Under the pieces are notes generated by a model. The model was not told where the DNA came from. It ran no database searches and saw only the letters and a program-made list of their open reading frames with translations. The translations under genes were made by a program, and so were the position numbers. Below, one piece after another: positions 1 through 7,288 of a DNA stretch of 14,001 nt; the stretch's first letter is position 1, and the number at the start of each line of letters is the position of its first letter. The stretch covers positions 22,101 to 36,101 of the forward strand of contig HF990807.1 of the NCBI GenBank assembly GCA_000436255.1. The letters run 5' to 3'. Source of the stretch: Clostridium sp. CAG:1193. Its GTDB lineage: Bacteria; Bacillota_I; Bacilli_A; RF39; UBA660.

Positions 1-509
1 GTCACTTTAAATTCCATGCATCCCTTACAAAAAGTTATTGGAACCAAATCAGTTGGTTCACCAATAATTATATTTTCTGGTATATCTTCTTTATTTTTAA
101 CTAGATTAATCCCTTCAAATCCGATTTCTTCATCATATGTAATTATTATCATCAAACCATTAATATTATTAATATCTATTGCTGAAAGTGCATCTAGAAA
201 AGCGGCAATTCCACCTTTCATATCACATACGCCTCTACCATACATAAAGCCATCTTTTATTGTCAGTTTAAATGGATTTGTTTCCCAATCATCTTTAACA
301 GGTACTGTATCACTATGCCCTAAAAAACACAAATTACAAACATCTTTTGTCTTAGCAACCAAACATTTATTATCACTTTTACCACAAATATACTCTACTT
401 TAAAACCCAAATTAGTAAGATGTTCTGAAATATAACTAACAAATATCTTATTATCTTTATCTTGAACAGTATTAATTTCAATTAGTTTCTTTAAAATATC
501 ATAATTCAT
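1..509 (-). CDS. M20-family metallopeptidase / ArgE-DapE type deacylase, N-terminal part (cut by window edge)
   Basis: The visible 169 codons are the amino-terminal catalytic half of a di-zinc M20 amidohydrolase; the family hydrolyses N-acyl amino acids or small peptides in the cytoplasm. Seen: metal-site motif GHSDTVPV (His65), YGRGVCDMKGG (bridging Asp96), TYDEEIGFEG (catalytic Glu127 and ligand Glu128), and IIGEPTDLVP (Glu151). The GEPT motif is typical of acetylornithine deacetylase and succinyl-diaminopimelate desuccinylase relatives. The C-terminal half, with the last ligand His, lies beyond position 1. The ATG overlaps the TGA of the upstream acetyltransferase by four bases (ATGA), which suggests translational coupling; its own Shine-Dalgarno is weak (GGTG). 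The substrate cannot be read from this fragment. Family confidence is high, ArgE versus DapE versus dipeptidase is undecided. Confidence 0.9.
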   Translation of the reverse strand, partial: MNYDILKKLIEINTVQDKDNKIFVSYISEHLTNLGFKVEYICGKSDNKCLVAKTKDVCNLCFLGHSDTVPVKDDWETNPFKLTIKDGFMYGRGVCDMKGGIAAFLDALSAIDINNINGLMIIITYDEEIGFEGINLVKNKEDIPENIIIGEPTDLVPITFCKGCMEFKV

Positions 510-1048
510 CTTTTCACCAACTTCTTAGATAAAAATTTTCTCTTGTCTGTATTTGGAAGTGTAAGGATTGTTCTTGGAAATGAAACTTCTTCTGTTATTA
601 TTTGACCATCTTTCGTCATAATTTCAAATCCTCTTTCTTCAAATATGCGTTCTGACATTGAATTTTCTAAATTAGTTCTAAGATACATCTCATCATAATA
701 GTTTAATAATTCAGTATAAGCAATTGCAAAATCTGCCATCTGTTTTGCAAAACCATTTCCTCTATACTCTTTTAAAACAGCAATATCTGAAATATACATA
801 ACTTTATCAGGATTGCAAAACTTAACTGGATGAGACTCTTTCGCACCATAAACAAGGCTTACTAAACCTGAGATATCACCGCTTCTCTCATAGCATCCAA
901 ATATTTCGCCTTTTTCTTTTAAATATTCGTATTCTTCTTTAAAATCATCTTCACTCCAAGCTTCATAAAATGGGTAGTCCATAAACATACTAAATACTTT
1001 TCTAAAATCATCATACTCTTTTACATTTTTAATTCTTATTTTATTCAT
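506..1048 (-). CDS. GNAT-family N-acetyltransferase
   Basis: A 180-residue single-domain GNAT protein that would transfer acetyl from acetyl-CoA to an amine. Seen: motif A around residues 84-106, with the beta-strand YISDIAVL followed by the pyrophosphate-binding loop EYRGNGFAKQM (R96, G97, G99), and a motif B-like stretch NSMSERIFEERGFE (about 129-142). The start is supported by AGAGGTG about eight bases upstream. The gene begins 12 bases after the Rel stop codon and its TGA overlaps the start of the M20 gene, so the three are probably one operon. An acetyltransferase directly coupled to a deacylase could act on the same small molecule, but this is inference. The acceptor is unknown; a basic C-terminal tail (KRKFLSKKLVKR) is notable. 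Confidence 0.88.
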   Translation of the reverse strand: MNKIRIKNVKEYDDFRKVFSMFMDYPFYEAWSEDDFKEEYEYLKEKGEIFGCYERSGDISGLVSLVYGAKESHPVKFCNPDKVMYISDIAVLKEYRGNGFAKQMADFAIAYTELLNYYDEMYLRTNLENSMSERIFEERGFEIMTKDGQIITEEVSFPRTILTLPNTDKRKFLSKKLVKR

Positions 1049-1060
1049 AAATATACACCT

Positions 1061-2500
1061 CTACTTTTTATTAAATTCTTTAATTTTCTTTTTTGCATAA
1101 CTAGTATGTGCCTTATCAATCCAATCATCTCTTGGCCCAAATGCTAAATCGCTTGTTACAATTCTTACTCTATCTTTATTGCTAAGTACATAATTAACTG
1201 GAACACATTCATCATTTACAAATGCTCCAACCATTGTATTACCAATATCTGTATCTAATTTATATGCATAATCTATTACTGTTGAACCTTTTGGTAATTC
1301 TATAATGTTTCCTTTTGTCGTATATACATATACTTTATCTGCGAATAATTCATTTTTTACCTGACTTACAAATTGTTGATTATCGCTAAAGGTTGAATTA
1401 ATTTCTGATAAAGATCGAAAAAATTGAAATTTTTGTTTTAATTCTTCTTGCATTATATTTCTAGCATTGCCTTTTTCTATATCCCAATAAGCAGTTAATC
1501 CGAAGGATGCTACCTTATCCATACTAAACGTCCGTATTTGAGTTTGGACAAGTCTATCATCTGGTCCAAACACAGTTGTATGTAAGCTTCTATACATATT
1601 AGTTTTTGGATTACAAATATAATCTTTAAACTTACTATTTAATGGACGATATTTACTATGTATTAAGCCAAGAGTAACATAACACTTTTCTACTTCATCT
1701 ACCATTACCTTTAATGCCAATAAATCATGTATATCAGACAATTTATGTCCTTCACTTAATCTTTTATATATTCCATATATGTTTTTAGTTCTTACCTTAA
1801 TTTCATTGGGAATATTTTTATCATTAAGTAATGTTTGAATTTTGTATAACATTTCTTTAAGGCATGCATCACTATTTTTTTCAATTGCAAACTTTTTTTC
1901 TTCTAACGATTTATAAATATCTGGTTTTAAATATCGGAGTGATAAATCTTCCAATTCACTTTTTATCCTATATGCACCAATACAATATGCAAGTGGAACA
2001 AATATTTCCATTGTTTCTAAAGCATTTTCTTTTTGCTTTATTTCTGATTTAAAACCCAATGTTCTCATATTATGAAGTCTATCTGCAAGTTTAATTATTA
2101 TTATTCTAACATCCTCAGTTATTCCTGCTATTATTTTTCTAGTATTTGCAAAGTGTTGCTCTTGTTTTGATGAGAAATTCATCTTAGAGAGTTTTGTTAC
2201 GCCATCTACTAAGTTTGCAATATCAGGATTAAAATCATGTGATATGTCATCTCTCGTAGCTTTTGTGTCTTCTATCACATCATGTAAAAGTCCAGCACAT
2301 ATTGTATCTCCATCCGCATGCATATCTGCCAGTATGTAAGCAACGTTAAGTGGATGGATTATATAAGGTTCCCCGCTTTGTCTTATTTGATTCGAATGTA
2401 AACTATCAGCGTAATAAAATGCCCTTTTTACTATTTCAATTTCTTCTGAATTGTATTCTTTAAGTTTATTAAGTAAATCTTGTAATGTTATATTATTCAT
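1061..2500 (-). CDS. rel: Short RelA/SpoT homologue: intact (p)ppGpp hydrolase, degenerate synthetase, ends after TGS
   Basis: A 479-residue Rel/SpoT protein controlling the alarmone (p)ppGpp. The HD hydrolase domain (about 1-190) keeps every signature residue: H49, H73-D74, E77-D78, D140 and N144 in LADRLHNM, at a constant offset of four from the streptococcal enzyme. The synthetase domain (about 215-345) is eroded: the usual E of the ExQIRT motif is Q319 (VQTQIRT), the RxKxxxSxxxK motif reads RTKNIYGIYKR (Ser to Gly, last Lys to Arg), and AAHW is TAYW; D259 and Y303 remain. The TGS domain (about 387-450) has D416 where the usual IHT motif has His. The protein stops near residue 479, whereas bifunctional Rel proteins run to roughly 730, so the helical, zinc-finger and ACT regions are missing. 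The start has GGGGGTG just upstream. First gene of a rel-GNAT-M20 operon. Most likely acts as a hydrolase; this is inference. Confidence 0.93.
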   Translation of the reverse strand: MNNITLQDLLNKLKEYNSEEIEIVKRAFYYADSLHSNQIRQSGEPYIIHPLNVAYILADMHADGDTICAGLLHDVIEDTKATRDDISHDFNPDIANLVDGVTKLSKMNFSSKQEQHFANTRKIIAGITEDVRIIIIKLADRLHNMRTLGFKSEIKQKENALETMEIFVPLAYCIGAYRIKSELEDLSLRYLKPDIYKSLEEKKFAIEKNSDACLKEMLYKIQTLLNDKNIPNEIKVRTKNIYGIYKRLSEGHKLSDIHDLLALKVMVDEVEKCYVTLGLIHSKYRPLNSKFKDYICNPKTNMYRSLHTTVFGPDDRLVQTQIRTFSMDKVASFGLTAYWDIEKGNARNIMQEELKQKFQFFRSLSEINSTFSDNQQFVSQVKNELFADKVYVYTTKGNIIELPKGSTVIDYAYKLDTDIGNTMVGAFVNDECVPVNYVLSNKDRVRIVTSDLAFGPRDDWIDKAHTSYAKKKIKEFNKK

Positions 2501-2676
2501 ACACTCACCCCCATAACAAAAAAGGCGTCAAAAATGCGTTTTTGCATTTTTGACGTCTTATTTATTTCACAATCTAAGCAGCAGATGAAGCGAAAAGAAA
2601 ACCAACTAGTTAATTTTATTACCCTAGCAACTTTAGTGTTCCTTACAATTGTCTTTGTTCTACAAAACTTTCTCAT
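2497..2676 (-). CDS. Candidate 59-codon leader reading frame upstream of rel
   Basis: A small open frame starting MRKFCRTKTIVRN and ending DAFFVMGVSV. A Shine-Dalgarno GTGGAG sits seven bases before the ATG, and the predicted transcript start lies only about 23 bases upstream. The frame runs straight through the leader terminator, encodes the rel Shine-Dalgarno in its last codons, and ends in a TGA overlapping the rel ATG by four bases. It is Cys-rich for its size (four Cys, including a CC pair followed two residues later by another) and basic. No homologue is recognised. An accidental frame over a structured leader is possible, but in such AT-rich DNA 59 codons without a stop plus a good ribosome site are not expected by chance. 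Best guess: a regulatory leader peptide. Confidence 0.4.
   Translation of the reverse strand: MRKFCRTKTIVRNTKVARVIKLTSWFSFRFICCLDCEINKTSKMQKRIFDAFFVMGVSV
2518..2557 (-). terminator. Intrinsic terminator/attenuator in the rel leader
   Basis: On the minus strand, arm 2557-2544 (GACGTCAAAAATGC) pairs with arm 2537-2524 (GCATTTTTGACGCC) over 12 consecutive base pairs plus an outer G-C pair after one mismatch, with a six-base loop, followed at once by six T. It lies between the rel promoter and the rel start, so it should stop transcription before rel unless disrupted; the U-tract is about eight bases from the rel ribosome site. No recognised T-box or riboswitch aptamer was found in the leader. 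Confidence 0.8.
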
Positions 2677-2705
2677 ACGCTAACTCCACAACTAATTTAA
2701 ATATG

Positions 2706-2733
2706 ATTTTACCACCATTTTTTATTTTGTCAA
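2706..2733 (-). promoter_or_regulatory. Sigma-A-type promoter of the rel operon
   Basis: A perfect -35 TTGACA (2733-2728), a 16-base spacer and -10 TAAAAT (2711-2706). The predicted start of transcription is near 2699, giving a leader of about 200 bases before rel. It is back to back with the promoter of the divergent phosphoesterase gene. Confidence 0.72.
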
Positions 2734-2740
2734 TACATAA

Positions 2741-2778
2741 ATTCAAAAAAATATTCAAAACAATTATTTTTGTTGAAT
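2741..2778. repeat. Direct ATTCAAAA repeats plus inverted TTGTTGAAT between divergent promoters
   Basis: ATTCAAAA occurs at 2741-2748 and 2753-2760, one helical turn apart. ATTCAA-aa-CAA (2753-2763) faces its inverted copy TTGTTGAAT (2770-2778). The right arm contains the -35 hexamer of the plus-strand gene, so a protein bound here would affect that promoter. The DNA is AT-rich, so chance is a real alternative. Confidence 0.35.
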
Positions 2779-2801
2779 AACTCTTATTTATATGTTATAA
2801 A
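2773..2801 (+). promoter_or_regulatory. Promoter of the metallophosphoesterase gene
   Basis: -35 TTGAAT (2773-2778), a 17-base spacer and -10 TATAAA (2796-2801). Transcription would start near 2808, leaving a very short untranslated leader with ribosome site AGAGGT (2809-2814) five bases before the ATG. Confidence 0.65.
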
Positions 2802-2819
2802 AATTAATAGAGGTATATA

Positions 2820-3725
2820 ATGAATAAAGATATTATTAAATTAATTAAAGCTGGTGCATCTATTAGTGAAATAAGTAGTGCATTAAATTTAACTCATAAA
2901 GAGATTTATGAAGAATTGTTAAAGTTTAAAAATAACGGATATAGTTTTGATAAAAAATATTTTTATGATGGTTCTTTAAGATATAATTTAAATTATAATT
3001 TTTCTAAAAGTAATAATACTAGAATAGAGATAGATAGTAATACATTTAGATCAGTAATAATATCTGATTTACATATAGGTTCTTCTCTTGAAAGAATAGA
3101 TTTACTTAATCAAGTTTACAATTATTGTATAAAAAATAAAATACATATAATCATTAATGGTGGTGACTTAGTTAATGGAATGTTTGGTGTACCATCTATT
3201 CATGATAATCACTTTGATCAAATTAATTACTTACTAGATAAATATCCTGAATGCAATAATATATTAACATTTGTACTTTTAGGTAATCATGATGTAGATT
3301 CACTTCTTACATCGGGTATTGATTTAAAATGTGTACTTGAAAATTATAAACATAGTATTATTCCTATTGGGTATGGTAATGCTAAAATCTTAATTAAAAA
3401 TGACTCTTTAACTCTTGTACACCCTCTTGGTAGTGTATGCGATTATAAATATACAGGAAGTAATAGTAATTTAATTTTAAGAGGTCATGGGCATATGATG
3501 AAATTATCAGATAGTATGCTTTACTTACCTACTTTAAGTGATATATTTACTCATGGTGATATGTATCCTGGCTTTTTAGATATTACTATTACTTTTGATG
3601 AAAAAAATAAGTTTAAGCTAATAAATTTAAGGCATTTAATATTTGACGATGAATTAAAAATGAAAAGTGAGTTAGAATTTGATCCTTATGATACTTTTAA
3701 TACTAAGATAAAGAAAAAACAGTAA
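2820..3725 (+). CDS. Metallophosphoesterase with N-terminal helix-turn-helix-like segment
   Basis: A 301-residue calcineurin-like phosphoesterase, expected to use two divalent metals to hydrolyse a phosphomonoester or phosphodiester. All blocks are present in order: SDLHIG (D83, H85), GGDLVNG (D116), LLGNHDVD (N156, H157), a His in VHPLG (H201) and RGHGH (H223, H225). Residues 1-45 look like a winged-helix or HTH segment (IIKLIKAGASISEISSALNL), as in DNA-binding proteins that read 'Ser-Ile-Ser-Glu-Ile'-type recognition folds. No signal peptide or membrane segment is seen, so it is probably cytoplasmic. It is the only plus-strand gene here and is monocistronic, with its own promoter and a bidirectional terminator. 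The substrate is unknown: nucleic acid, cyclic nucleotide or another phosphoester are all possible. The domain call is firm; the DNA-binding role of the N-terminus is inference. Confidence 0.88.
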   Translation: MNKDIIKLIKAGASISEISSALNLTHKEIYEELLKFKNNGYSFDKKYFYDGSLRYNLNYNFSKSNNTRIEIDSNTFRSVIISDLHIGSSLERIDLLNQVYNYCIKNKIHIIINGGDLVNGMFGVPSIHDNHFDQINYLLDKYPECNNILTFVLLGNHDVDSLLTSGIDLKCVLENYKHSIIPIGYGNAKILIKNDSLTLVHPLGSVCDYKYTGSNSNLILRGHGHMMKLSDSMLYLPTLSDIFTHGDMYPGFLDITITFDEKNKFKLINLRHLIFDDELKMKSELEFDPYDTFNTKIKKKQ

Positions 3726-3740
3726 TTTTTTACTGTTTTT
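3714..3740. terminator. Bidirectional terminator between convergent genes
   Basis: AAAAACAGTAA (3715-3725) pairs perfectly with TTACTGTTTTT (3730-3740) across a four-base loop. Five T end the plus-strand hairpin and six T follow on the minus strand. It overlaps the stop codons of both the phosphoesterase and corA. Confidence 0.82.
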
Positions 3741-4692
3741 ATTTCCACATATCTTTTTTCTTAAGCCAAATATAAGCAAGTAAAGAAAGTATTAACGCTA
3801 TAAATATTACTATAATAAATCCATACTCGTTATTTTCAAAAAATATTCCTTTTACATTCATTCCCCAAATACCAGATACTATTGTAGGTATTGAAAATAC
3901 TATAGTAACAGATGCTAAAAATTTCATTACTATATTTAAATTATTTGAAATTATTGATGCATATGCATTTGTTGTTCCTGATAATATATCTCTTGTAATA
4001 GTAACCATTTCTATTGCCTGTTTATTTTCAATTATTGCATCTTCCAAATAATCTTTATCATCTTCATATAATTTTAAATAACTGCCTCTTAATAATCTTT
4101 CCATCACAAGTTCATTAGATTTTAGTGAAGTAGTAAAATATACTAAAGATTTTTCTAGTGATAAAAGTTTCATTAATTCTTCGTTTCTTAAATCATTTTG
4201 TAGTTTTATTTCTGCTTTATCTGTTTCTTTATTTATTTTCTTTAAATACATTAAATAATAAGTAGCTATTTTATATAATATTTGTAATGTAAATCTAGTT
4301 TTCTTATATGTATAAAAGTCTTTTACTTTTGATTCGTAAAATTCTTCTAGTATATCTATTTTTTGACTACATATAGTTATAAAATAGTCATCATTTACTA
4401 CTATTATACCTAGTGGTATAGTTGCAAAATCACTTCTTATTTCTTTTCTTTTAGACTCAACTATTGGTGTATCTATTATTATTAATGTTTGATTATCTTC
4501 AACATCAATTCTTGCTCTTTCTTCTATATCAAGTGCATATTTAACAAAATCTTCATTAACTTTTACTGCATTTATTATATTATTTATCTCTTGCGTAGAG
4601 GGATCTACTAAATTTATCCAGCAACCCTTTTCTATTTTATCAATTTCTTTAAACAATCCTTTTTCATCCATTGTTTTATAAATTCTTAACAT
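3739..4692 (-). CDS. corA: CorA-family magnesium/divalent cation channel
   Basis: A 317-residue protein of the CorA family, which forms homopentameric Mg2+ (sometimes Co2+ or Ni2+) channels in the inner membrane. Seen: a large cytoplasmic N-terminal domain with long charged helices (about 1-250), TM1 around 254-275 ending in the selectivity motif GMN (277-279, in SGIWGMNV), a short outside loop, TM2 around 290-310, and a basic KKKD tail. The residue before GMN is Trp rather than the common Tyr. The start is set at ATG 4692, where GGGAGGGAG lies just upstream; an upstream in-frame ATG would add 34 residues (KKKKNFFFFF-like) translated from the preceding terminator and is rejected. Likely constitutive or Mg2+-regulated, but no Mg2+ riboswitch is visible in the short leader. 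Confidence 0.92.
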   Translation of the reverse strand: MLRIYKTMDEKGLFKEIDKIEKGCWINLVDPSTQEINNIINAVKVNEDFVKYALDIEERARIDVEDNQTLIIIDTPIVESKRKEIRSDFATIPLGIIVVNDDYFITICSQKIDILEEFYESKVKDFYTYKKTRFTLQILYKIATYYLMYLKKINKETDKAEIKLQNDLRNEELMKLLSLEKSLVYFTTSLKSNELVMERLLRGSYLKLYEDDKDYLEDAIIENKQAIEMVTITRDILSGTTNAYASIISNNLNIVMKFLASVTIVFSIPTIVSGIWGMNVKGIFFENNEYGFIIVIFIALILSLLAYIWLKKKDMWK

Positions 4693-4717
4693 TATACTCC
4701 CTCCCACTTCCAATGCT

Positions 4718-4746
4718 AATTTACTACATTTTTTTATCGTTGTAAA
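4718..4746 (-). promoter_or_regulatory. Putative corA promoter
   Basis: -35 TTTACA (4746-4741), a 17-base spacer and -10 TAAATT (4723-4718), directly after the terminator of the upstream gene. Start of transcription near 4711. Confidence 0.5.
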
Positions 4747-4747
4747 G

Positions 4748-4775
4748 AAAAAAAAGAAGTTTTTCTTCTTTTTAC
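4748..4775 (-). terminator. Terminator after the 101-residue gene
   Basis: On the minus strand AAAAAGAAG (4773-4765) pairs with CTTCTTTTT (4759-4751) across a five-base loop, and the T-tract continues to 4748. The hairpin begins within the stop codon of the upstream gene. Confidence 0.7.
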
Positions 4776-5077
4776 ATAAAACTTGATATATCAAATATTT
4801 TTGCTTTTCTCTTTGGAAGTTCTAAACCTGCTAGTTTATATATTTTATCTTCATACTCATCATTTGAAACTCTTCTATAGTATGTTGCTTCTAAATAATT
4901 TACATCTTTTAATTGTTCTAGATATACACTATATTCAGCAAACATAATACTATTTGTTATTTCAAGCGTTGTTACTGCTTGATGAGCTTTAATAATTCTT
5001 TTCATATATTCAGGGTCTTCATTTATTCTTCTTGTGATTTTAACATCTGTTTTTATTATTTCATTTTCTTTATTCAT
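4772..5077 (-). CDS. Unrecognised 101-residue protein
   Basis: I do not recognise this protein. It is soluble-looking, without a signal peptide or membrane segment, rich in charged residues, with a likely helical core (YMKRIIKAHQAVTTLEITNS, then FAEYSVYLEQLKDV) and several aromatic residues. No Cys, metal motif or nucleotide-binding loop is seen. The ATG has AAAGGAG six bases upstream. A perfect consensus promoter precedes it and a terminator follows, so it is probably a strong, separate single-gene transcript, although read-through from the U32 gene is not blocked by any hairpin. A regulatory, structural or small adaptor role would all fit; none is shown. Confidence 0.8.
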   Translation of the reverse strand: MNKENEIIKTDVKITRRINEDPEYMKRIIKAHQAVTTLEITNSIMFAEYSVYLEQLKDVNYLEATYYRRVSNDEYEDKIYKLAGLELPKRKAKIFDISSFM

Positions 5078-5097
5078 AATGACTCCTTTGCTCTAAT

Positions 5098-5125
5098 ATT
5101 ATACTATAGTTATTTTTTTTGTCAA
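5098..5125 (-). promoter_or_regulatory. Perfect consensus sigma-A promoter of the 101-residue gene
   Basis: -35 TTGACA (5125-5120), a 16-base spacer and -10 TATAAT (5103-5098); both hexamers match the consensus at every base. The -35 contains the TGA stop codon of the upstream U32 gene. Transcription would start near 5091, about 14 bases before the ATG. Confidence 0.75.
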
Positions 5126-7245
5126 TAATCGAGATTATATCTTAATCTATTTACCCCAATATCATAATATTTAGTATCAAACTCATCTATTTTCTTATAA
5201 AAATATATATACATAATATTATCTTTTGTAATTACTTTAAATTTATTTTGAAATCTATCTTTTAAGTATAAAATATCTTTATTATATTCTTTATTTAAAC
5301 TATATTTAGAACACATAACTATTGGATATGAAGATACTATTAACTCTAAATTAGGTGTTTTTTTATACCTTTTTTTATAATTGATTATTAAATTATTAAT
5401 CTCATCAAAAGTAAGCTCATAAGATAGTGTTACTACGCGTGCACCCATACTATGAAGAAATGCTACTGAATATGAATTAACTACATTAAAAGACACATCA
5501 GTTATTACATTACTACATTTATTAAATCCACCTATTTCGCCTATCATAACATTATCTAAAGTATCATACTTATCCATTACTCTTCCTAATACTTTTATAT
5601 ATGGACCAATATCATTATAAACTACATCATAGTTCTCGTTTAATTTATTACCATCATGTATATAACAAGTTTTTAATTTTTCTTTTTTAAAATTAGGAAC
5701 ATTAATACTATAAGTTTCTTTTAAATAAGTAGTTTTATATAACCTTTTTTCATTTAATGCACTAACAAATTCACTTTTTAGTTTATTTATTTCTTTTAAA
5801 GGAATAAATAATCCTGGTTCAATATTAATTTCTAGTTTGTCAAATTTATATACTGTAGATTCAAGTTTATTTAATTTTGTACTTATATCTATTTTAGTTG
5901 TATCTTTAGAAAGCGATTTAAAAACATTCTTTCCTTTAACACATACATCATTAACTCCATCACTTACTTTTAGTGTAATACCATTTATATTAGCATCTAA
6001 TCTTCCTCTTACTAATATTTTTCTTTTATTATTTTTGATATATTCTTCTGTTTCTAAACTAATACTTTTATCATTAGTAATAACTACTGTATCACCTACA
6101 TTAACTTTATCATGTACTTTTATACTAATAATATCTTTTTTATATCCTGTTTTTATTAATTTATTATTTTTATAAAACTCATTAACTAATATACCTACAT
6201 CTTTATTATTTTTACTAATTACTCTAAGACCTGAACCAATAGTTAATTTATCAGTAAGTTCTATAAAAGCGTGTCCATTTTTATATGAAACTATTTTACC
6301 AATAGGAACGCCCATATGATTTGGTCTATAACCATTTATTAACTCATCATTATTAATATTAAATAAAAAGCCTTTAGTATAATCTCTATTAAATATTTTC
6401 TTTAATTTTAATAAATTATCTTCATTAACAATCAATGCACCTGTTTTATAGTAATTATCAATTGTATCTCTATACAATTTAACAACCATATAAACATATT
6501 CTTTACTTTTCATTCTTCCTTCTATTTTTAAAGATGATACACCACTATCAATAAGTTTATCTATATAATAAATAGTATTCAAATCTTTAGTACTAATAGG
6601 ATAATTATCTATATTTAATTTTCTTCCATTCTCATCTTCTACATCATAAGACATGCGACAACTACCCGCACATTCTCCTCTATTTCCACTTCTTCCTCCA
6701 ATAAACTTACTCATCAAACATTCACCAGAATAACTAATACAAAGTGCTCCATGAATAAATACTTCTAATTCAATATTAGTATTCTTTTTAATGTAATTAA
6801 TTGTATCAATTGATGTTTCACGTGCTAAAACTACTCTTTTAACGCCTAGTTTTTCCATTACTTTAACACCATCTAAATTATGAATATGCATTTGTGTTGA
6901 AGCATGTACTTCTAGCTTAGGATACATCTTTCTAATTAAATCAAGCATACCAATATCTTGAATTAAAAGTGCATCTACATTATTTTTATGTAGAAAGTCA
7001 ACACTTTCTAAAAATGAATCAACTTCATCATCATAAATTAATGTATTTAAAGTAACATATACTTTAACCCCTCTTAAATGACAATAATTTATTGCTTCAA
7101 CTACTTCTTCATCAGTAAAATTAGATGAAAATGCTCTTGCACCAAATTTTTTTAAACCTAGATATACTGCATCACATCCAGCTTCAACCGCATAAATTAA
7201 ATTTTCCATATTTCCCGCAGGTGCGAGTAATTCTATTTTTTTCAT
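5122..7245 (-). CDS. U32 peptidase-family protein, long RlhA-like form (probable RNA hydroxylation factor)
   Basis: A 707-residue U32 family protein. It opens with the family's typical LLAPAGNMENL and carries the U32 signature around 161-179 (EVFIHGALCISYSGECLMS). Cys169, Cys176, Cys192 and Cys196 are candidate iron-sulfur ligands. Although named a peptidase, characterised relatives (RlhA for 23S rRNA, TrhP for tRNA) act with prephenate-derived cofactor or Fe-S chemistry in base hydroxylation, so an RNA-modification role is more likely than collagenase activity. The length exceeds that of E. coli RlhA (about 650) and includes a large C-terminal part (about 330-707) like the extra domain of long U32 proteins; the last third is poorly conserved to my eye. 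The ATG has only a weak AGGG ribosome site. Which RNA is modified is not known. Confidence 0.87.
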   Translation of the reverse strand: MKKIELLAPAGNMENLIYAVEAGCDAVYLGLKKFGARAFSSNFTDEEVVEAINYCHLRGVKVYVTLNTLIYDDEVDSFLESVDFLHKNNVDALLIQDIGMLDLIRKMYPKLEVHASTQMHIHNLDGVKVMEKLGVKRVVLARETSIDTINYIKKNTNIELEVFIHGALCISYSGECLMSKFIGGRSGNRGECAGSCRMSYDVEDENGRKLNIDNYPISTKDLNTIYYIDKLIDSGVSSLKIEGRMKSKEYVYMVVKLYRDTIDNYYKTGALIVNEDNLLKLKKIFNRDYTKGFLFNINNDELINGYRPNHMGVPIGKIVSYKNGHAFIELTDKLTIGSGLRVISKNNKDVGILVNEFYKNNKLIKTGYKKDIISIKVHDKVNVGDTVVITNDKSISLETEEYIKNNKRKILVRGRLDANINGITLKVSDGVNDVCVKGKNVFKSLSKDTTKIDISTKLNKLESTVYKFDKLEINIEPGLFIPLKEINKLKSEFVSALNEKRLYKTTYLKETYSINVPNFKKEKLKTCYIHDGNKLNENYDVVYNDIGPYIKVLGRVMDKYDTLDNVMIGEIGGFNKCSNVITDVSFNVVNSYSVAFLHSMGARVVTLSYELTFDEINNLIINYKKRYKKTPNLELIVSSYPIVMCSKYSLNKEYNKDILYLKDRFQNKFKVITKDNIMYIYFYKKIDEFDTKYYDIGVNRLRYNLDY

Positions 7246-7288
7246 AATTACAACCCTAATTAAAACTAGTAAATCCTTTCTTTTTTAT

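Noticed and set aside
16..435. Plus-strand frame of 139 codons at the left edge
   Set aside because: The opposite strand encodes a clear M20 peptidase with its metal ligands; the plus frame has no family features.
2500..2699. Known riboswitch or T-box in the rel leader
   Set aside because: A terminator is present, but no T-box sequence (GGGTGG-type) or other aptamer core that I know could be found; a short CTAGGG similarity to the ykkC class lacks the rest of that motif.
4693..4794. Longer N-terminus for CorA (34 extra residues, Lys- and Phe-rich)
   Set aside because: The extra codons are the terminator hairpin of the upstream gene and overlap its coding end; a strong ribosome site lies directly before the internal ATG at 4692.
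5837..6175. Plus-strand frame of 112 codons inside the U32 gene
   Set aside because: It lies antisense to a well-supported gene, has no ribosome site and codes for low-complexity hydrophobic sequence.
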